From NCBI GenBank assembly GCA_037349315.1, contig JBAIAC010000059.1, forward strand, positions 16,028,501 to 16,092,500: a DNA stretch of 64,000 nt. The letters run 5' to 3'. The translations under genes were made by a program, and so were the position numbers. Within the stretch, counting starts at the first letter, position 1. Each line of letters opens with the position of its first letter. The stretch comes from Chelydra serpentina (lineage: Eukaryota; Chordata; Testudines; Chelydridae). Below the pieces are notes generated by a model. The model was not told where the DNA came from and ran no database searches. It saw only the letters and a list, made by a program, of their open reading frames with translations. Shown one piece after another: positions 44,853 to 55,900 of this stretch.

Positions 44853-45498
44853 TGTCACCCATCTTTCTTCCAATTCTAATTGTGTCTAGGTATTGCCAGG
44901 TGGTGGTTAACCCAACCTATAAAATGCTTTTTGAAATATAATTCTATTGGTTTGATGCAAAAGTCTGTAACTATGAGTCTTTTTTTCCCTGAGTCTTTCT
45001 TTGAGCCTCTCCTGGAGCTCAGAGAAGTCTCACCTCCACAGAAGACTGCTCTTGTAGTCAAAGAGCAAAGATACAGTTCTCTCTGCTGTCCATCAAGACA
45101 GCTCCATAACTTCAGAGTAAAGCAAGGGCGCCATTCCCACTGCAAGAGGCCAGCTCCCACAGCACTTTCAGCCTTGTCACCTGAAGAACAAGAGCTGTGT
45201 TATAAACTCAGATTTGGGTCTCCTGCACAGTAACTTTTTGCACTATTACGAGGGTGTGGGACAAGTGACTACTGCCAGTGCCATGAATGGGGAATTTTGC
45301 TATTGACTTAAGTTACAGCAAGATCAGGCCCCAATGAAAAGAACAAGTGGTAGATTTGAAAACATTCAATAAATGGGACTTTAAAAATGTTGATCTTAAT
45401 TTTTTTTAAAAGAGCAATTCATGCATTAAACTTCATTTTGCAGTCATTGAGTCTACTAAAAAAAAGCTAGCAATTCACACTGTAAGCAAAGTGTAAAA

Positions 45499-45499
<1 letters not shown>
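44853..45499. other. No recognised gene
   Basis: The 117-codon ORF at 44880-45233 (+) and 94-codon ORF at 44876-45160 (-) occupy the same DNA and show no domain pattern; neither is called. Confidence 0.4.

Positions 45500-45534
<35 letters not shown>
45500..45534. repeat. (AC)n microsatellite
   Basis: About 17 AC units, seen directly. Confidence 0.97.
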
Positions 45535-45536
<2 letters not shown>

Positions 45537-47280
45537 CAAAGTACTGACGGCAGTTTGAGATTTGTATGCTACGCGTTAGCCAGCAGCAAATATTTGCAGG
45601 TTAATATAACTTCTGGAACCACCCTACATGGTGCTAATTTCCCAGCACTACAAAATAGAGCCACAGTATGTGGTTTAACTGGTATTTAGGTATTGTCTTT
45701 GAATCAATCTACGTACTTTGTATGCATCTGTTGAACTATTTCCTGGTTTCAGAGTAGATGTACATGGTGCACCAGAAGTTAACAGAAGACTAGCGCTGAT
45801 AAGTATTTATTGTCTTGGAGTACAGTAGTATTGTAAAGAGTATTTGGTCCACTTCTCCTCCCCCCAAATGATTATGGCCTGCTAAGAATAATTCCTTTTA
45901 CAATTATAAAATGTAACAAACCTACTCCACACAATAAAAATGAAACTGTTTTTCTCTAGATTTGCAAAAGACTGATCTGTCTATAAACTCCATTTCCTCC
46001 TCTAAAGCTCCTACAATGTATCCTTTTTGGCTCAGCAGAAGTGAATAAATCATCCAATATCACAAACAGTTCTGGGCAATTGCCAAAGGAAGCCCTACTC
46101 CGAACAACTGAACAGATTCTGTGGGCTTTCCCTAGTAGTGTGAGGTTGAAGGTCACATTTGCTAAGAGGGGCTCAGTCTTCCCCTTAAAAGTCTACAAAC
46201 ACCAAAACCTCTAAGCTCTATGTGTATGTAGATGGAGCAATTAGCACTGCATATGAGCAATCAAAATCATACTTTTGGGCAAATCTAAAGCAGTTCAAGT
46301 ACACACACACACTTGCACAAACCTGATTTTTTTCAGTCTCTGTTTGGGTCAATCTGCTCATCATATGAGTGACAGTAAGAAGCAGCAATCAAAGTGTGCC
46401 GAAGATTTATTGTTGCAGCACACTCCTGATACATCCTTGCCTACCTTCATTGCCGCTTTCAGAGCTGGCCCCAGCAATATGCTTCCTACTGCTCCATTGT
46501 GAATGAAAACGGACAGATTTCAATCTGAAACAAAAAGAGATAAAAGTGTGTGTGTGGGGGGGACGGGGGGGACGGGGGACGAGATGTCTTGCATGTGGAG
46601 TATCATTTCCGACTGTTGCTGTGGGTTCTGTTTGTCTCCTTTGCCCCCAGGACTTCACATCATTGACTGAGATGATCTCTGACGTAACCTGTTAATCTGA
46701 GACTTTCAACTTCAGGATGACTATTTGGCCCCAGTAATATAGAATCCTGTGGGAGAGGTAGGAGGCATTGTGCTCCCTAACTTAGCTTCCCTGATAGCAA
46801 AGGGTTCTTTTTTGACACCAGGAAAGACCTTTTAAGACCGTCTCCTCCAAATTGGAAGTTTTGTTGCTCTGCCTTCCAACGCAGCTAAAAAAACCATCTG
46901 AATCCCAGTTTGGCACATGAGATTCCTAGTAACAACTCTGAAGAGGTTTAGAAGGAGCAGTGGGAAAGAGCTCTGTCTCTCTCTTCCACTGTAGAAACCC
47001 TGCTGGGGAAAACAAAGTTATTATCCTGAAGCTAAAGAAGTGGCAGAGGGACTAGATGTTCCTAGGCAGTTCCTTAGTTATGCAAAACCATTGCCACGCT
47101 TCTATAATTAGATTGCTAAGAAGAGAATCTGATGATCTGATGTCTCTTCTTTTGTCAGTTTATATACTTCTTAATAACTCCTGGACAGGCCCTGACCTCA
47201 AGTTCACATTGTCCGCTCATGTGGCTAACCTGTACAAACTCCCATGCACAGGGGTAAGCTACGTAAGTTTCCAAGTCAAC
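45535..47280. other. No recognised gene
   Basis: Contains only background ORFs and short GT or G-rich runs near 46540-46580. Confidence 0.4.
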
Positions 47281-47292
47281 TCTCTGATCCTT

Positions 47293-47518
47293 AGAAACGA
47301 CAGAGAGTTCTGTGGCACCTTATAGACTAACAGACGTATTGGAGCATAAGCTTTCGTGGGTGAATACCCACTTCTTCAGATGCATGCAGTGGGTGCATCC
47401 GAAGAAGTGGCTATTCACCCACGAACGTTTATGCTCCAATACATCTGTTAGTCTATAAGGTGCCACAGAACTCTTGGTCTGGATCTGTAGAAGCAACAAA
47501 CACGGCTACCCCTCTGAT
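47293..47518. mobile_element. Head-to-head hairpin retroelement with 12-bp duplication
   Basis: Two arms of about 80 bp, 47305-47384 and 47394-47474, are inverted copies with few differences. Each contains TGTGGCACCTTATAGACTAACAG, GCATAA and TTCGTGGGTGAATA. A tail follows (CAACAAACACGGCTACCCC). The unit is flanked by the perfect 12-bp direct repeat TCTCTGATCCTT (47281-47292 and 47519-47530). A long duplication suggests target-primed reverse transcription. The family resembles Penelope-like element termini from reptile genomes as I recall them; that assignment is uncertain. Confidence 0.8.
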
Positions 47519-47530
47519 CTCTGATCCTTG

Positions 47531-49083
47531 GCTCCTGAAGTCAATTCAGGTTGCAAATTGTGCACATAGCCAGACAAAAGCATGGCTTTGTGGTGGTGTT
47601 GTTACCCTCATCCTTCCTCCCTCCTTCACTTCCTCCTCTGGTGTGCTGCACCAGTTTGTCATGTTTAGTGACCTTTACACTGTAAGCATTTGGGGCAACT
47701 ATTACAAATTGGCATCATACCTAGCACAATGCGACCCCGATCTGATTGGAGCCACTGGGCAATGCTATAATTATTTTTCAGTTTCCTGCTGATTTTTAGG
47801 AAGTTAACATAAAAGTTGATGATGCGTTATATCCACAAATATTCCCTTCCGAGCATCAACAGGATCATAAATGACAGCTGGAGAAACCTTCTCCGCAACT
47901 ACTTCCTCCTTTTTATGAATCAAGTATTCCTTCTTTCTGGTCATGAATCGGTTGTAAATCAGACAAAAGCTGGGTTGTGCTTTTGTTTCTGAGTGAATTG
48001 ACTAATTCTTGTCGCATTTATGTATAGCAAAGGTCTTCCTTACAACAGCCACAGATGAAAGATTGTTTCTCATACTGAAAGGGGAAATTCACCTCTGGGC
48101 AGAAGATAAGCCTGAAGTTGGGATTCACTTAATTTTTAAAAAAAATATGGCTTGTGTGACTTAAGTGGTGCACAGGCCTTGGGCTGCACAGCAGTAAATT
48201 TTACCCCACGACCTGGCCCCTGATCCTGCAATGTGTTAAGTCCCAGTTACTTCAAGTGGACTTGGTAATGGTGCTGCCTGCATGCAAACCATTGCAGGAT
48301 TAGGGCCTAACAGAGCACACGATAACCTTGAACCTGCAAAGGGCCCTTATGCCTGCGCAGATCCCTTTGAAAGATCAAGGTAAAAAATACTTCCTATTAT
48401 ATTGATGTAGTATGTTGGGAAAATCAGCATGCTAATAAGAATGACGGCATTTAAATTGATATTAAGCTGTTTAGGCCCCACATTGTACATATCCCTAAAG
48501 ATTATTATTCATTAAAACAAACCTGGTTGTAATCTTATGTTAAGAAATGCTTCTGTGTGTGGTTTTAACACTAACCTCTTCATAAGTCCCACATACAGAT
48601 AACACTGCTTGTGGGCAATCTGTGGTTCATATGCACTTGCACAGTTGTGTGTGAAGGATGTAAAATAAAAATAGCAAATCTGGGGGGGGGGTGTTACCCT
48701 CCACACTTTAGAAATGAAAAGACCAGTCTGAGAAATGTGTCGGGGTGTAATTCAGAAGGACTTGGAGAATAAACAGTTTTAAAGGTTTGTTAAATCTGGG
48801 GCTTAGACTCTTTCCGGCCTCCATTCTTAAGAAACTGAAGCGCAAGTAGAGTCTTCTAAATCCAAGAGCCCTCAAAAGGAAATGGGGTGGAGCTAGGGAG
48901 AGCACGCAAAGAGCCAGATATCTGCAACCTTTATACATTTTGCAACATACGGGCGCTGCTGAAGCAGAGCTTGTGTGCACATTGTTTCATTACTGTAAGG
49001 TAAAGTTAAACTGTATTCATCTATGAAATAAAAATGTAATCAATCCCTTTGCTTCTCGATGAGATCTTGTAAGAACATGGGGC
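47531..49083. other. No recognised gene
   Basis: The ORFs at 47460-47792 and 48708-48980 have no domain character. A G-run lies at about 48682-48690. Confidence 0.4.
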
Positions 49084-49206
49084 CACTCACTGAAATTAAT
49101 GGAAGGCAAGTGTAAAGCTATTTCTGTAAGGTCCTGATCCAAAGCCATTTAAGTCAATGGGAGTCTTTCCATTGACCTCAGTTGGTACTGGACCAGGCCC
49201 TAATTG
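49084..49206. repeat. Dispersed palindromic repeat, AAGTCAATGGGAG type
   Basis: CACTGAAATTAATGGAAGGC, TTTAAGTCAATGGGAGTC and TTTCCATTGACCTCAGTTG show the inverted CAATGG/CCATTG pair found at 23700 and 30303. Confidence 0.6.
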
Positions 49207-50079
49207 AAGATAGGGATGTTAACATATAAACCCTCTCCTCCAGGTGATGGAATGTTCTAACTCTCTTTCCCCCCCTCCTTTTTATGACTGGCAACAGTGA
49301 TCTGGACGAATGCCACTAATCTGAGAACTATTTAAAGCCAGTAAAAGGAAATACTAATTCATCCATCTTGCAGTCATCAGGTGGAGTTTGCTCTTGCATG
49401 AGGTCATCAGTTTGGATGCTGTAGCTGGATTTAAAAAGGGATGCTATGTAGATTTATGACCTTTGTAGTTTATATATGCAAAGATAAGCGTAATAAATGT
49501 CACGCTTCAGAGGGCATCAGCTGATCGTCACAGTCCAAGAAGAAATATGACTCCACTGTCCGTGTTCCGCAGTACACAATAGAAAGGGTGCTTTTTCCTC
49601 TTCCTCTAAAAGGGGAGCTGGCCACTGCAGAAGAAGGCCTATGTAATTGATTATACTATATTTCGCTAATATGGAACAATATTACTTATTGTAGCATCCG
49701 GAACCCGAAGTGAGATGCCTACAATTCTACATTACTATTACACACATAAAAAGATGGTAAAAGAACATTACTAAGGTTGCAAAGTCAAGAACTTCAAAGG
49801 TTAGGAAATGCCAGAATTAATGTTCCATGCCTAACATTTCATTTTGCCCCCTTGAACTAATGCATTATGATACAGTCTTTAATTATATGGTCACATACTA
49901 TTTTTTCCATAAGACCCCTGCCTCTTTCAGTGCACAGAATAGATCGTGCTCACTTAATGAGCAGCTATTAAATATTTTGTTTTAGCCTCACTGTTCAGTG
50001 TGTGGCTCCAGGCGTTATTTATATTGCACGGTATTCAAATTATTTTGCTCTGTAGGCAGAATTATAATTTCCTCATTGG
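49207..50079. other. No recognised gene
   Basis: AT-rich DNA with nothing recognised. Confidence 0.4.
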
Positions 50080-50235
50080 CTTTTCTATGACACTTACCAC
50101 TATAGCATCTGAGTGCTTCACAAATATTATCTTCACAAAATTCTTATGAGGTAAGTGGTGGTATTTTCTCCGTGTTACAGATTGGGAACTGAGGCACAGA
50201 GAGATTAAGGCCAAATGTATCCACCAATTTTGGGT
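50080..50235 (-). mobile_element. MIR-like SINE, antisense
   Basis: TTATGAGGTAAGTGGTGGTATT, CCGTGTTACAGATTGGGAACTGAGG and CACAGAGAGATTAAG are the reverse complement of the MIR core order. Confidence 0.7.
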
Positions 50236-51072
50236 TCCCAATATGAGAAACCTATGACATGATTTTTTGCAGAATCATTTGAACATGTAAAGCACGATAT
50301 AATGCTAAGCACAGTTCCCGTTTACTTCAGTTGCACTGAGAATGCGCAGCACTCATGCAAATCAGACCTCGGGGTATTAAGTTGGAAAATGAGGAACACA
50401 CAGTTAGTCACCACCAATGAAAAAATTTGGTTTACCCCGGAGGAATTCTGTGCCACTGTGCAAGCACAGAATTAATGTTCCCCTCCTCCAGCAGAATACT
50501 TGATTCTGACATGGAGGTGAATGGAAGCTGTGAGATGGGTCATACTGCAATTAAACCCTTTGCCCACCAGCCATGGGGACATGTGCAGATATGCCTGGCT
50601 GAATGGGGAGTGGGGGACAGGGGCAAATGTGTCTGAATGGGAGATCTTAGGAGTCAGCCAGGGTCTGCATGGGGTAGGTTCCCCAAATCCATAACAATCC
50701 CCCCCACAAAAAAACAAACCCTGTTCCATACTTCTCCCATCCACACCCAACAATCCTTCAGGTTCACTCCCAGGCTCCTTCCCAGCAATTACTTCCCTCT
50801 CCCTCAGCTTCTCCATTACCCCTGACTCCGCCAAGCCTTGGCACTGCTTCTGAGGGGTGCGGGAAATACATTTCTGTATTGTAGTTTAAATGAATAAGTA
50901 CTGAAAGTTCTGTAGTAATAAGCCTAGTAAGGAATCTATTTGTCAAAAAAAAAAAAAAATCCTGAATCTTTTTTTTATTGTCTGTATTTTTACAGACATA
51001 CTTGCTGACAGGTATTTTGAAATAAATTACCAAAATAATTGAAACTGGTGTGCTTATATTATATATGTTATC
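50236..51072. other. No recognised gene
   Basis: The 120-codon ORF at 50472-50834 (-) lacks domain character. An A-run lies near 50946-50959. Confidence 0.4.
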
Positions 51073-51286
51073 AGGGAGGTAGCCATGTTAGTTTGTATCC
51101 ACAAAAACAACGAGGAGTCCAGTGGCACCTTAGACTAACCGATTTATTTGGGCATACATTTTCGTGGGTAAAAAACTCACTTCTTCAGATGCATGGAGGT
51201 TTCAGGGTTTTTTTTTAACCCATGAAAACATATGCCCAAATAAATCGGTTAGTCTTTAAGGTGCCACCGGACTCCTTGTTGTTTTT
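51073..51286. mobile_element. Head-to-head hairpin retroelement, second copy
   Basis: The left arm (from 51103) has CAACGAGGAGTCCAGTGGCACC and CCGATTTATTTGGGCAT; the right arm (51218-51286) is its inverted copy, ending CCACCGGACTCCTTGTTG. The arms are about 70 bp and a loop of about 45 bp holds CTTCTTCAGATGCATGG. A GTAGCCATGTTAGTTTGTAT start corresponds to the CACGGCTAC tail of the 47-kb copy. The flanks share only TTATATT, so a duplication is doubtful. Confidence 0.75.
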
Positions 51287-51919
51287 GATTATATTGTGTT
51301 ATTTTGACAAGTAAAATATTCATAATTTTGCAGAATTTTATATTATTGTGTGCAGAATTTTTAATTTTTTTGGCATCATATAGGAACTCTGTGGCAGAGG
51401 CAGGGATGGAATCCAGTTATACAGAGAAGTATTCAGCTGCCTTAACCTGCAATTTCTCTTTCTAAAATTTCCTGCATCATTCACTACATACCTTCTAGCT
51501 TCTGAACAAATGAAGCAGGGGTCCTAGAGACAACAGCCTTCTTCACTACACAACTCAAATACACTCCCACGTTTGGATGGAGTTTCACTGGCCAAAAGCA
51601 CATCCCTGACACAAAAGTCATCCCCCTGGTGAATTTCAAGTTCTTGCTCCAAAGCATGGAGGCACTTGACCTATTCAAAGAAAAGATTGCCAGTATTTTT
51701 AATAGGGACAAAACATTTTCCCCTAGCTGTGTTCTCAGAAACAGCTGAACGGTTTTGACTGATATTTAATAATAATAATTAATATTCAGTCTGAGGCAGA
51801 CACACGGCATAAAACATTTCAGCCCGGACAGCTAGTTTGACAAAGTTCTAAGTAACTGAAAACAGGATCTTATAATGGAAAGTATCAGGCAACCTAAATA
51901 ATAAGTGGTGCTTAATAAA
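51287..51919. other. No recognised gene
   Basis: AT-rich, nothing recognised. Confidence 0.4.
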
Positions 51920-52212
51920 GGGCTTGTCTACATTACCCACAGGATTGATGGCAGCGATCAATCCAGCGGGGGTCGCTTTATTGCATCTAGTCTAGACACG
52001 ATAAATCGACCACTGAGTGCTCTCCCGTCGACTCTGGTACTCCACTGGAGTGAGAGGCGCAGGCGGAGTCAACGGGGGAGTGTCAGCTGTCAACTCACCA
52101 CAGTGAAGACACCGCGGTGAGTAGATCTAAGTACGTCAACTTCAGCTACGTTATTCACGTAGCTGAAGTTGCATAACTTAGATCGATTTCCCCCCTCAGT
52201 GTAGACCAGACC
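51920..52212. mobile_element. Palindrome-rich Harbinger-like MITE, copy 2 (inverted)
   Basis: Opposite orientation to copies 1 and 3. Ends GGGCTTGTCTACATTACCC and CAGTGTAGACCAGACC, flanked by AAA on both sides. The inner hairpin CTTCAGCTACG...CGTAGCTGAAG is at about 52139-52169. It is more decayed than copy 1. Confidence 0.75.
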
Positions 52213-52646
52213 AAAGTTGGGTGGTATTAATGGATTAGAAACTTCAGTGACTTCCCTCACCAGCTCACCTCATGCAACCTCTCCTCCTGCTTACGTGTCT
52301 GTCCCTGCCACTACTCTTCCTCCACAAAAAGCTTCTCTGTGGTTGTGATGAGACTATATTTGGGTGTTCTCAATTTAGACCAGTGAGCCTGCTGCAGTAC
52401 TCTGTTGAAATCTCTAATGCTCTGAAGAAAGGAAACCTCACAGCATGCAACTGTAATGGAGCAGTGACAAGACCCAGTACAGAGTTGCTGACACACTTCT
52501 AGAAATGAAAACTTTTTCTCCCTCATTCATGGGCTTGGGGTTGGAGAGAAGGATCTGAGAGTATCTCCAGAAAGAATCCAAATGGGGAAAAGGAGCCTTA
52601 GTTGGAAGTCAAGAAAAAAGGAAGGGGCCATTTTTGTGAGTGGGAA

Positions 52647-53670
52647 TCATAGAGTCCTTTGGATTGGATGGTTCCTAGTCTAGCCCATCCCCTTGCACCA
52701 TTGCAGGATTGGCTGCATTATTCTTAACCCATACTGACCATTGGATGTCAAATCTAGCTTTTAATAGCAGTTGAAGTAGATTCCACATATACACTTAGCA
52801 GCTTGTCCCATTGCTTACCTATTCTTCCCCATCCCATTTAACATAAATATTTCCTGTTGCAGTTTAAAAACATACCTATTTAATACAAATCCTTTTTTAA
52901 TACATGGGTTCACAGTTATCCTGAAGATGTCCAGTGTTCTTAAACCTCTTCCAGGGCTTTATATTTTATGTTTCAGTCCTGTGAATTTTTCTCCGATGTA
53001 TCTGTATTTTTAATTAAAAAAAAAAAAAAGTGTCTGAAAGTACTGAATACAGTACTCCAATTGATGCCTAACCAGTATGAAGTGGTGTGGAATAATTACT
53101 TTACTTGTTTTACATTGTACTCTTATTGATAGAATCCAATATAGCAAATGCCTGTTTTGCAACAGCGTCTCATTGTTGATTCATTCAATTCATCATCCTT
53201 TTTAACTCCCAGATGCTTCCCTGTAGAACCAATGTCTGGTTCAGTATTCTTCCATTGTGCATTTATATACTTGGCTATTCTTTAATATCTGTGCTTATTG
53301 AGGTAAACAATTTTTTTTTAAATCAGCAAATTTCTTTAATAGTATAAGTGTTGTATTTTTCTTTTAGCTCTGAATTTAAGTAAACACACTCCATTTCCCC
53401 CCTCCAAATTAGTGTTCAGAGATGGTGAGTGAGATGGAACAAATACCTAAGTAGTTTAATGAAAATATTGGACTCAGAACTCAGTCATGTAGGACATCAC
53501 TCAGTATTTCTTCCACCTTGCTGCTGAATTCGTTTTAATTAATGCATTCATTTTTAAGTGTATTTGTCATATAATTGTTTTTTTCTAATCTGCATTTCTC
53601 TATTTTCCTGATGAGAATGTAAAGTGGAACCATAGCTAGTGCTTTTATAAAACTGAGAGATACTATGTCA
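52647..53670 (-). mobile_element. Old CR1-type LINE, antisense
   Basis: The + strand begins AATCATAGAGTCCTTTGG, followed in order by GTACTCCAATTGATGCC, CCTTTTTAACTCCCAGATGC, ACTCAGAACTCAG and GACATCACTCAG. The end (AAACTGAGAGATACTATGTC) corresponds to a known CR1 antisense block ending in AGATATACTA. Divergence is high and the coding sense is gone. Confidence 0.65.
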
Positions 53671-53671
53671 C

Positions 53672-53795
53672 AGGAACATAGGAATTTCCCTACCCGATAA
53701 AACCTAGGTCCATCTAATCCAGTATACTGTCTCTGACAGTGGCTAGCACCAAATGTGGCCTGTTTGTATTTTAATTCTTGCATCAAATTTGTTAT
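53672..53795 (-). mobile_element. CR1-related fragment, antisense
   Basis: GGAACATAGGAATTTCCCTACC, CTAGGTCCATCTAATCCAGT and GTCTCTGACAGTGGCTAGCACC follow a common turtle CR1-like tail order. A second scrap of the same unit is at about 62364-62435. Confidence 0.65.
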
Positions 53796-54229
53796 CCTGT
53801 TTTGTTTTTTTAAAAATAATAATTTGGAATGTTTTTATTTCTATTGGATGTTGTCTAATGTTTGTTTTCCTCTTAAGTGTTCACAAATGAACTGCTTTTA
53901 TTTGTTCAGTGAATTTAGCATGTTCTCATTAAACGTACTGGTCTCTGATGGATTGGGTTTCCTTGTCTTCCCTTTTTAAAACCAGGCAGTTTTTTTTCTC
54001 TTTTTGTGTGTGTAAATGAAATCTCACAAGAGAGAACTTCAGATTATCCTTCCTTTATAGCTAATCTTTTACTGTTATCTGATTCAGTGATATCGCTGTC
54101 CAGTTTTATGACTTTATAGTCGATTCCATGGTAATGAACAGTGTTGTTAGCAAAATGAAATTGTCATAAATGAATCATGCAAGAAGAGGGAACTGTTTGT
54201 TAAATATTACTTCTATAGCACCTTCTGTC

Positions 54230-54420
54230 AGAGTATCTTAAAGCCTAATTATTATAAATACTAATGTATTTCGCCTCGCAACATGCCTCTAATTTAGGTG
54301 GTATCACCTCTATTTTATAAATACGGAAGATGAGGCACAAGGAGGTTAGGTGACACTGTGAATTAATGGCAAAATAGAACCCAGATCTTCTGAATCCCAT
54401 CCTGTGTGCTAATCTTTAGA
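54230..54420 (-). mobile_element. MIR-like SINE, antisense
   Basis: CTATTTTATAAATACGGAAGATGAGGC, GGAGGTTAGGTGACACTG and AGAACCCAGATCTTCTGAATCCC are the reverse complement of the MIR order. Confidence 0.75.
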
Positions 54421-55060
54421 GGACATTCTTCTTCCATGTAGTTCTAGGAGAAAACTTGTGTTGAATATATAAGAGTAAGCATGGTCAACTGTCTTGTTGC
54501 TATGAGATTAAAGAATAATTTTAGCACCACTAGCCAAGGCACATGGTGATATGTTTGCCTGAATGTAGAGAAGGAGAATAGAAATAAGTCTTGTGTCCAA
54601 AATAATTTGTTTTAGTACTTGGGTTGTATTTGTTTAGCATCAAGTATTGTTTGAAAGAGGAATATTTTTGTTAAAAGAAAAGGAACTGTGCATTGAGATA
54701 AGCAGCAAGAGAATAAAATATGACATGTATTTGGCTTAAAATATGCCTGTCAAAACTTAATGTATTTCTGGGGTTAGTATTTTCTTCTTTTATTAATATT
54801 ATCAACAGGGTTTTTTTGTTTGCTTTTGTTAGGTCTACAGGAAAACAAAAAATATTATTAAAGAAGTTGTTCCTGAAATACGAATTGAAAAGCATTGTTA
54901 TATAAACGCTTTGTGTCTTAAGAGAAGTGTACCGTGGTCACAGAGACTAAACTCAGAAGTTGTTTTAAGGAGCTACCAGACTGAAATGACCAATATTTGT
55001 GTTATGTTGCATGTAAGGGGTTTCTTCAGCTAGGTAGAGAAAGAGCATGTTGTTGCTTTC
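54421..55060. other. No recognised gene
   Basis: AT-rich, nothing recognised. Confidence 0.4.
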
Positions 55061-55063
55061 TCA

Positions 55064-55359
55064 GGGCTGGTGTACACTAGCCCACAAGTTCGAAGTAAGA
55101 TACGCAACTTCAGCTACGTAAATAACGTAGCTGAAGTCGAAGTATCTTATTTCGAACTTTAAAGTACTTACCCGGGGTCCACACGGCGGCGCGCAGCTCC
55201 CCCGTCGATTCCGCCTGCTCCGTTCGCAGAGCAGGATTACCGGCGTCGACGGGGGAGCACTTCCTGGTTCGATTTATCGCATCTAGACAAGACGCGATAA
55301 ATCGAACCCAGACGATTGATCCGACGCCTCCGACACTGCGGGTAAGTGTAGACTAGCCC
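55064..55359. mobile_element. Palindrome-rich Harbinger-like MITE, copy 3
   Basis: 296 bp, the same length and orientation as copy 1. Ends GGGCTGGTGTACACTAGCC and GTAAGTGTAGACTAGCCC, flanked by TCA on both sides (55061-55063 and 55360-55362). Inner hairpins: TTCGAAGTAAGATAC...GTATCTTATTTCGAA, CTTCAGCTACG...CGTAGCTGAAG and CGATTTATCGC...GCGATAAATCG. It is well preserved, so fairly young. Confidence 0.87.
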
Positions 55360-55675
55360 TCAGTCTTGAACTCCTCTTGGCTCAACGGTTGGTGGTAAGC
55401 AGTCCACCATAACTGAGTTGCTCTGTTTATTTGGATCACTCCCTCTTTAAAACCAGCCCTCTTTAAATCTCATCTCAGGGTCAGATTAAGGCATGGGCAC
55501 AATAGGCCCCTAGCTCCTGTCATCATATGACAACATTGGAATCTGTTTTAATTAAAAAAAATTCTAACCCTCATGGTTATTACAAAGGTTATCTTGAAAA
55601 CCCAACCTGAATGCAATTGATTCAGTTGTGTCTGCCTGAGTCTGCAGACAGCCTCCAGCAAAGGGAAAAGCAGGA

Positions 55676-55900
55676 TTCATAGATTCCAAGGTCTGAAGGG
55701 AGCCATTGTGATCATCTAGTCTGTATAACACAGGCCATAGAACTTCCCCAAATAATTCCTAGAGCATCTCTTTTAGAAAAACATCCAGTCTGGATATAAA
55801 AATGGCCAGTCATGTAGAAGCCACCACGACCCTTGGTAAATTGTTCCACTGGTTCATTAAAAACTCACTGTTCAAAGTGTATGCCTTTGTTCTAGAAACC
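55676..55900 (-). mobile_element. CR1 LINE tail, antisense
   Basis: TTCATAGATTCCAAGGTCTG, GAAGGGAGCCATTGTGATCATC, CATAACACAGGCCATAG-like blocks, then CCACTGGTTCATTA. The order matches the CR1 3' end plus part of the upstream body, reverse complemented. Confidence 0.8.

Noticed and set aside
44880..45233. 117-codon ORF as a downstream exon
   Set aside because: No domain pattern and an equally long ORF on the opposite strand; no evidence of splice-flanked conservation.
39155..45534. CA microsatellites as Z-DNA regulatory sites
   Set aside because: Possible, but ordinary intronic CA repeats; nothing in the sequence supports a role.
47305..47474. CRISPR-like or structural RNA locus because of the long inverted repeat
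   Set aside because: Only one inverted pair, flanked by a target duplication, with related copies elsewhere: a mobile element explains it.
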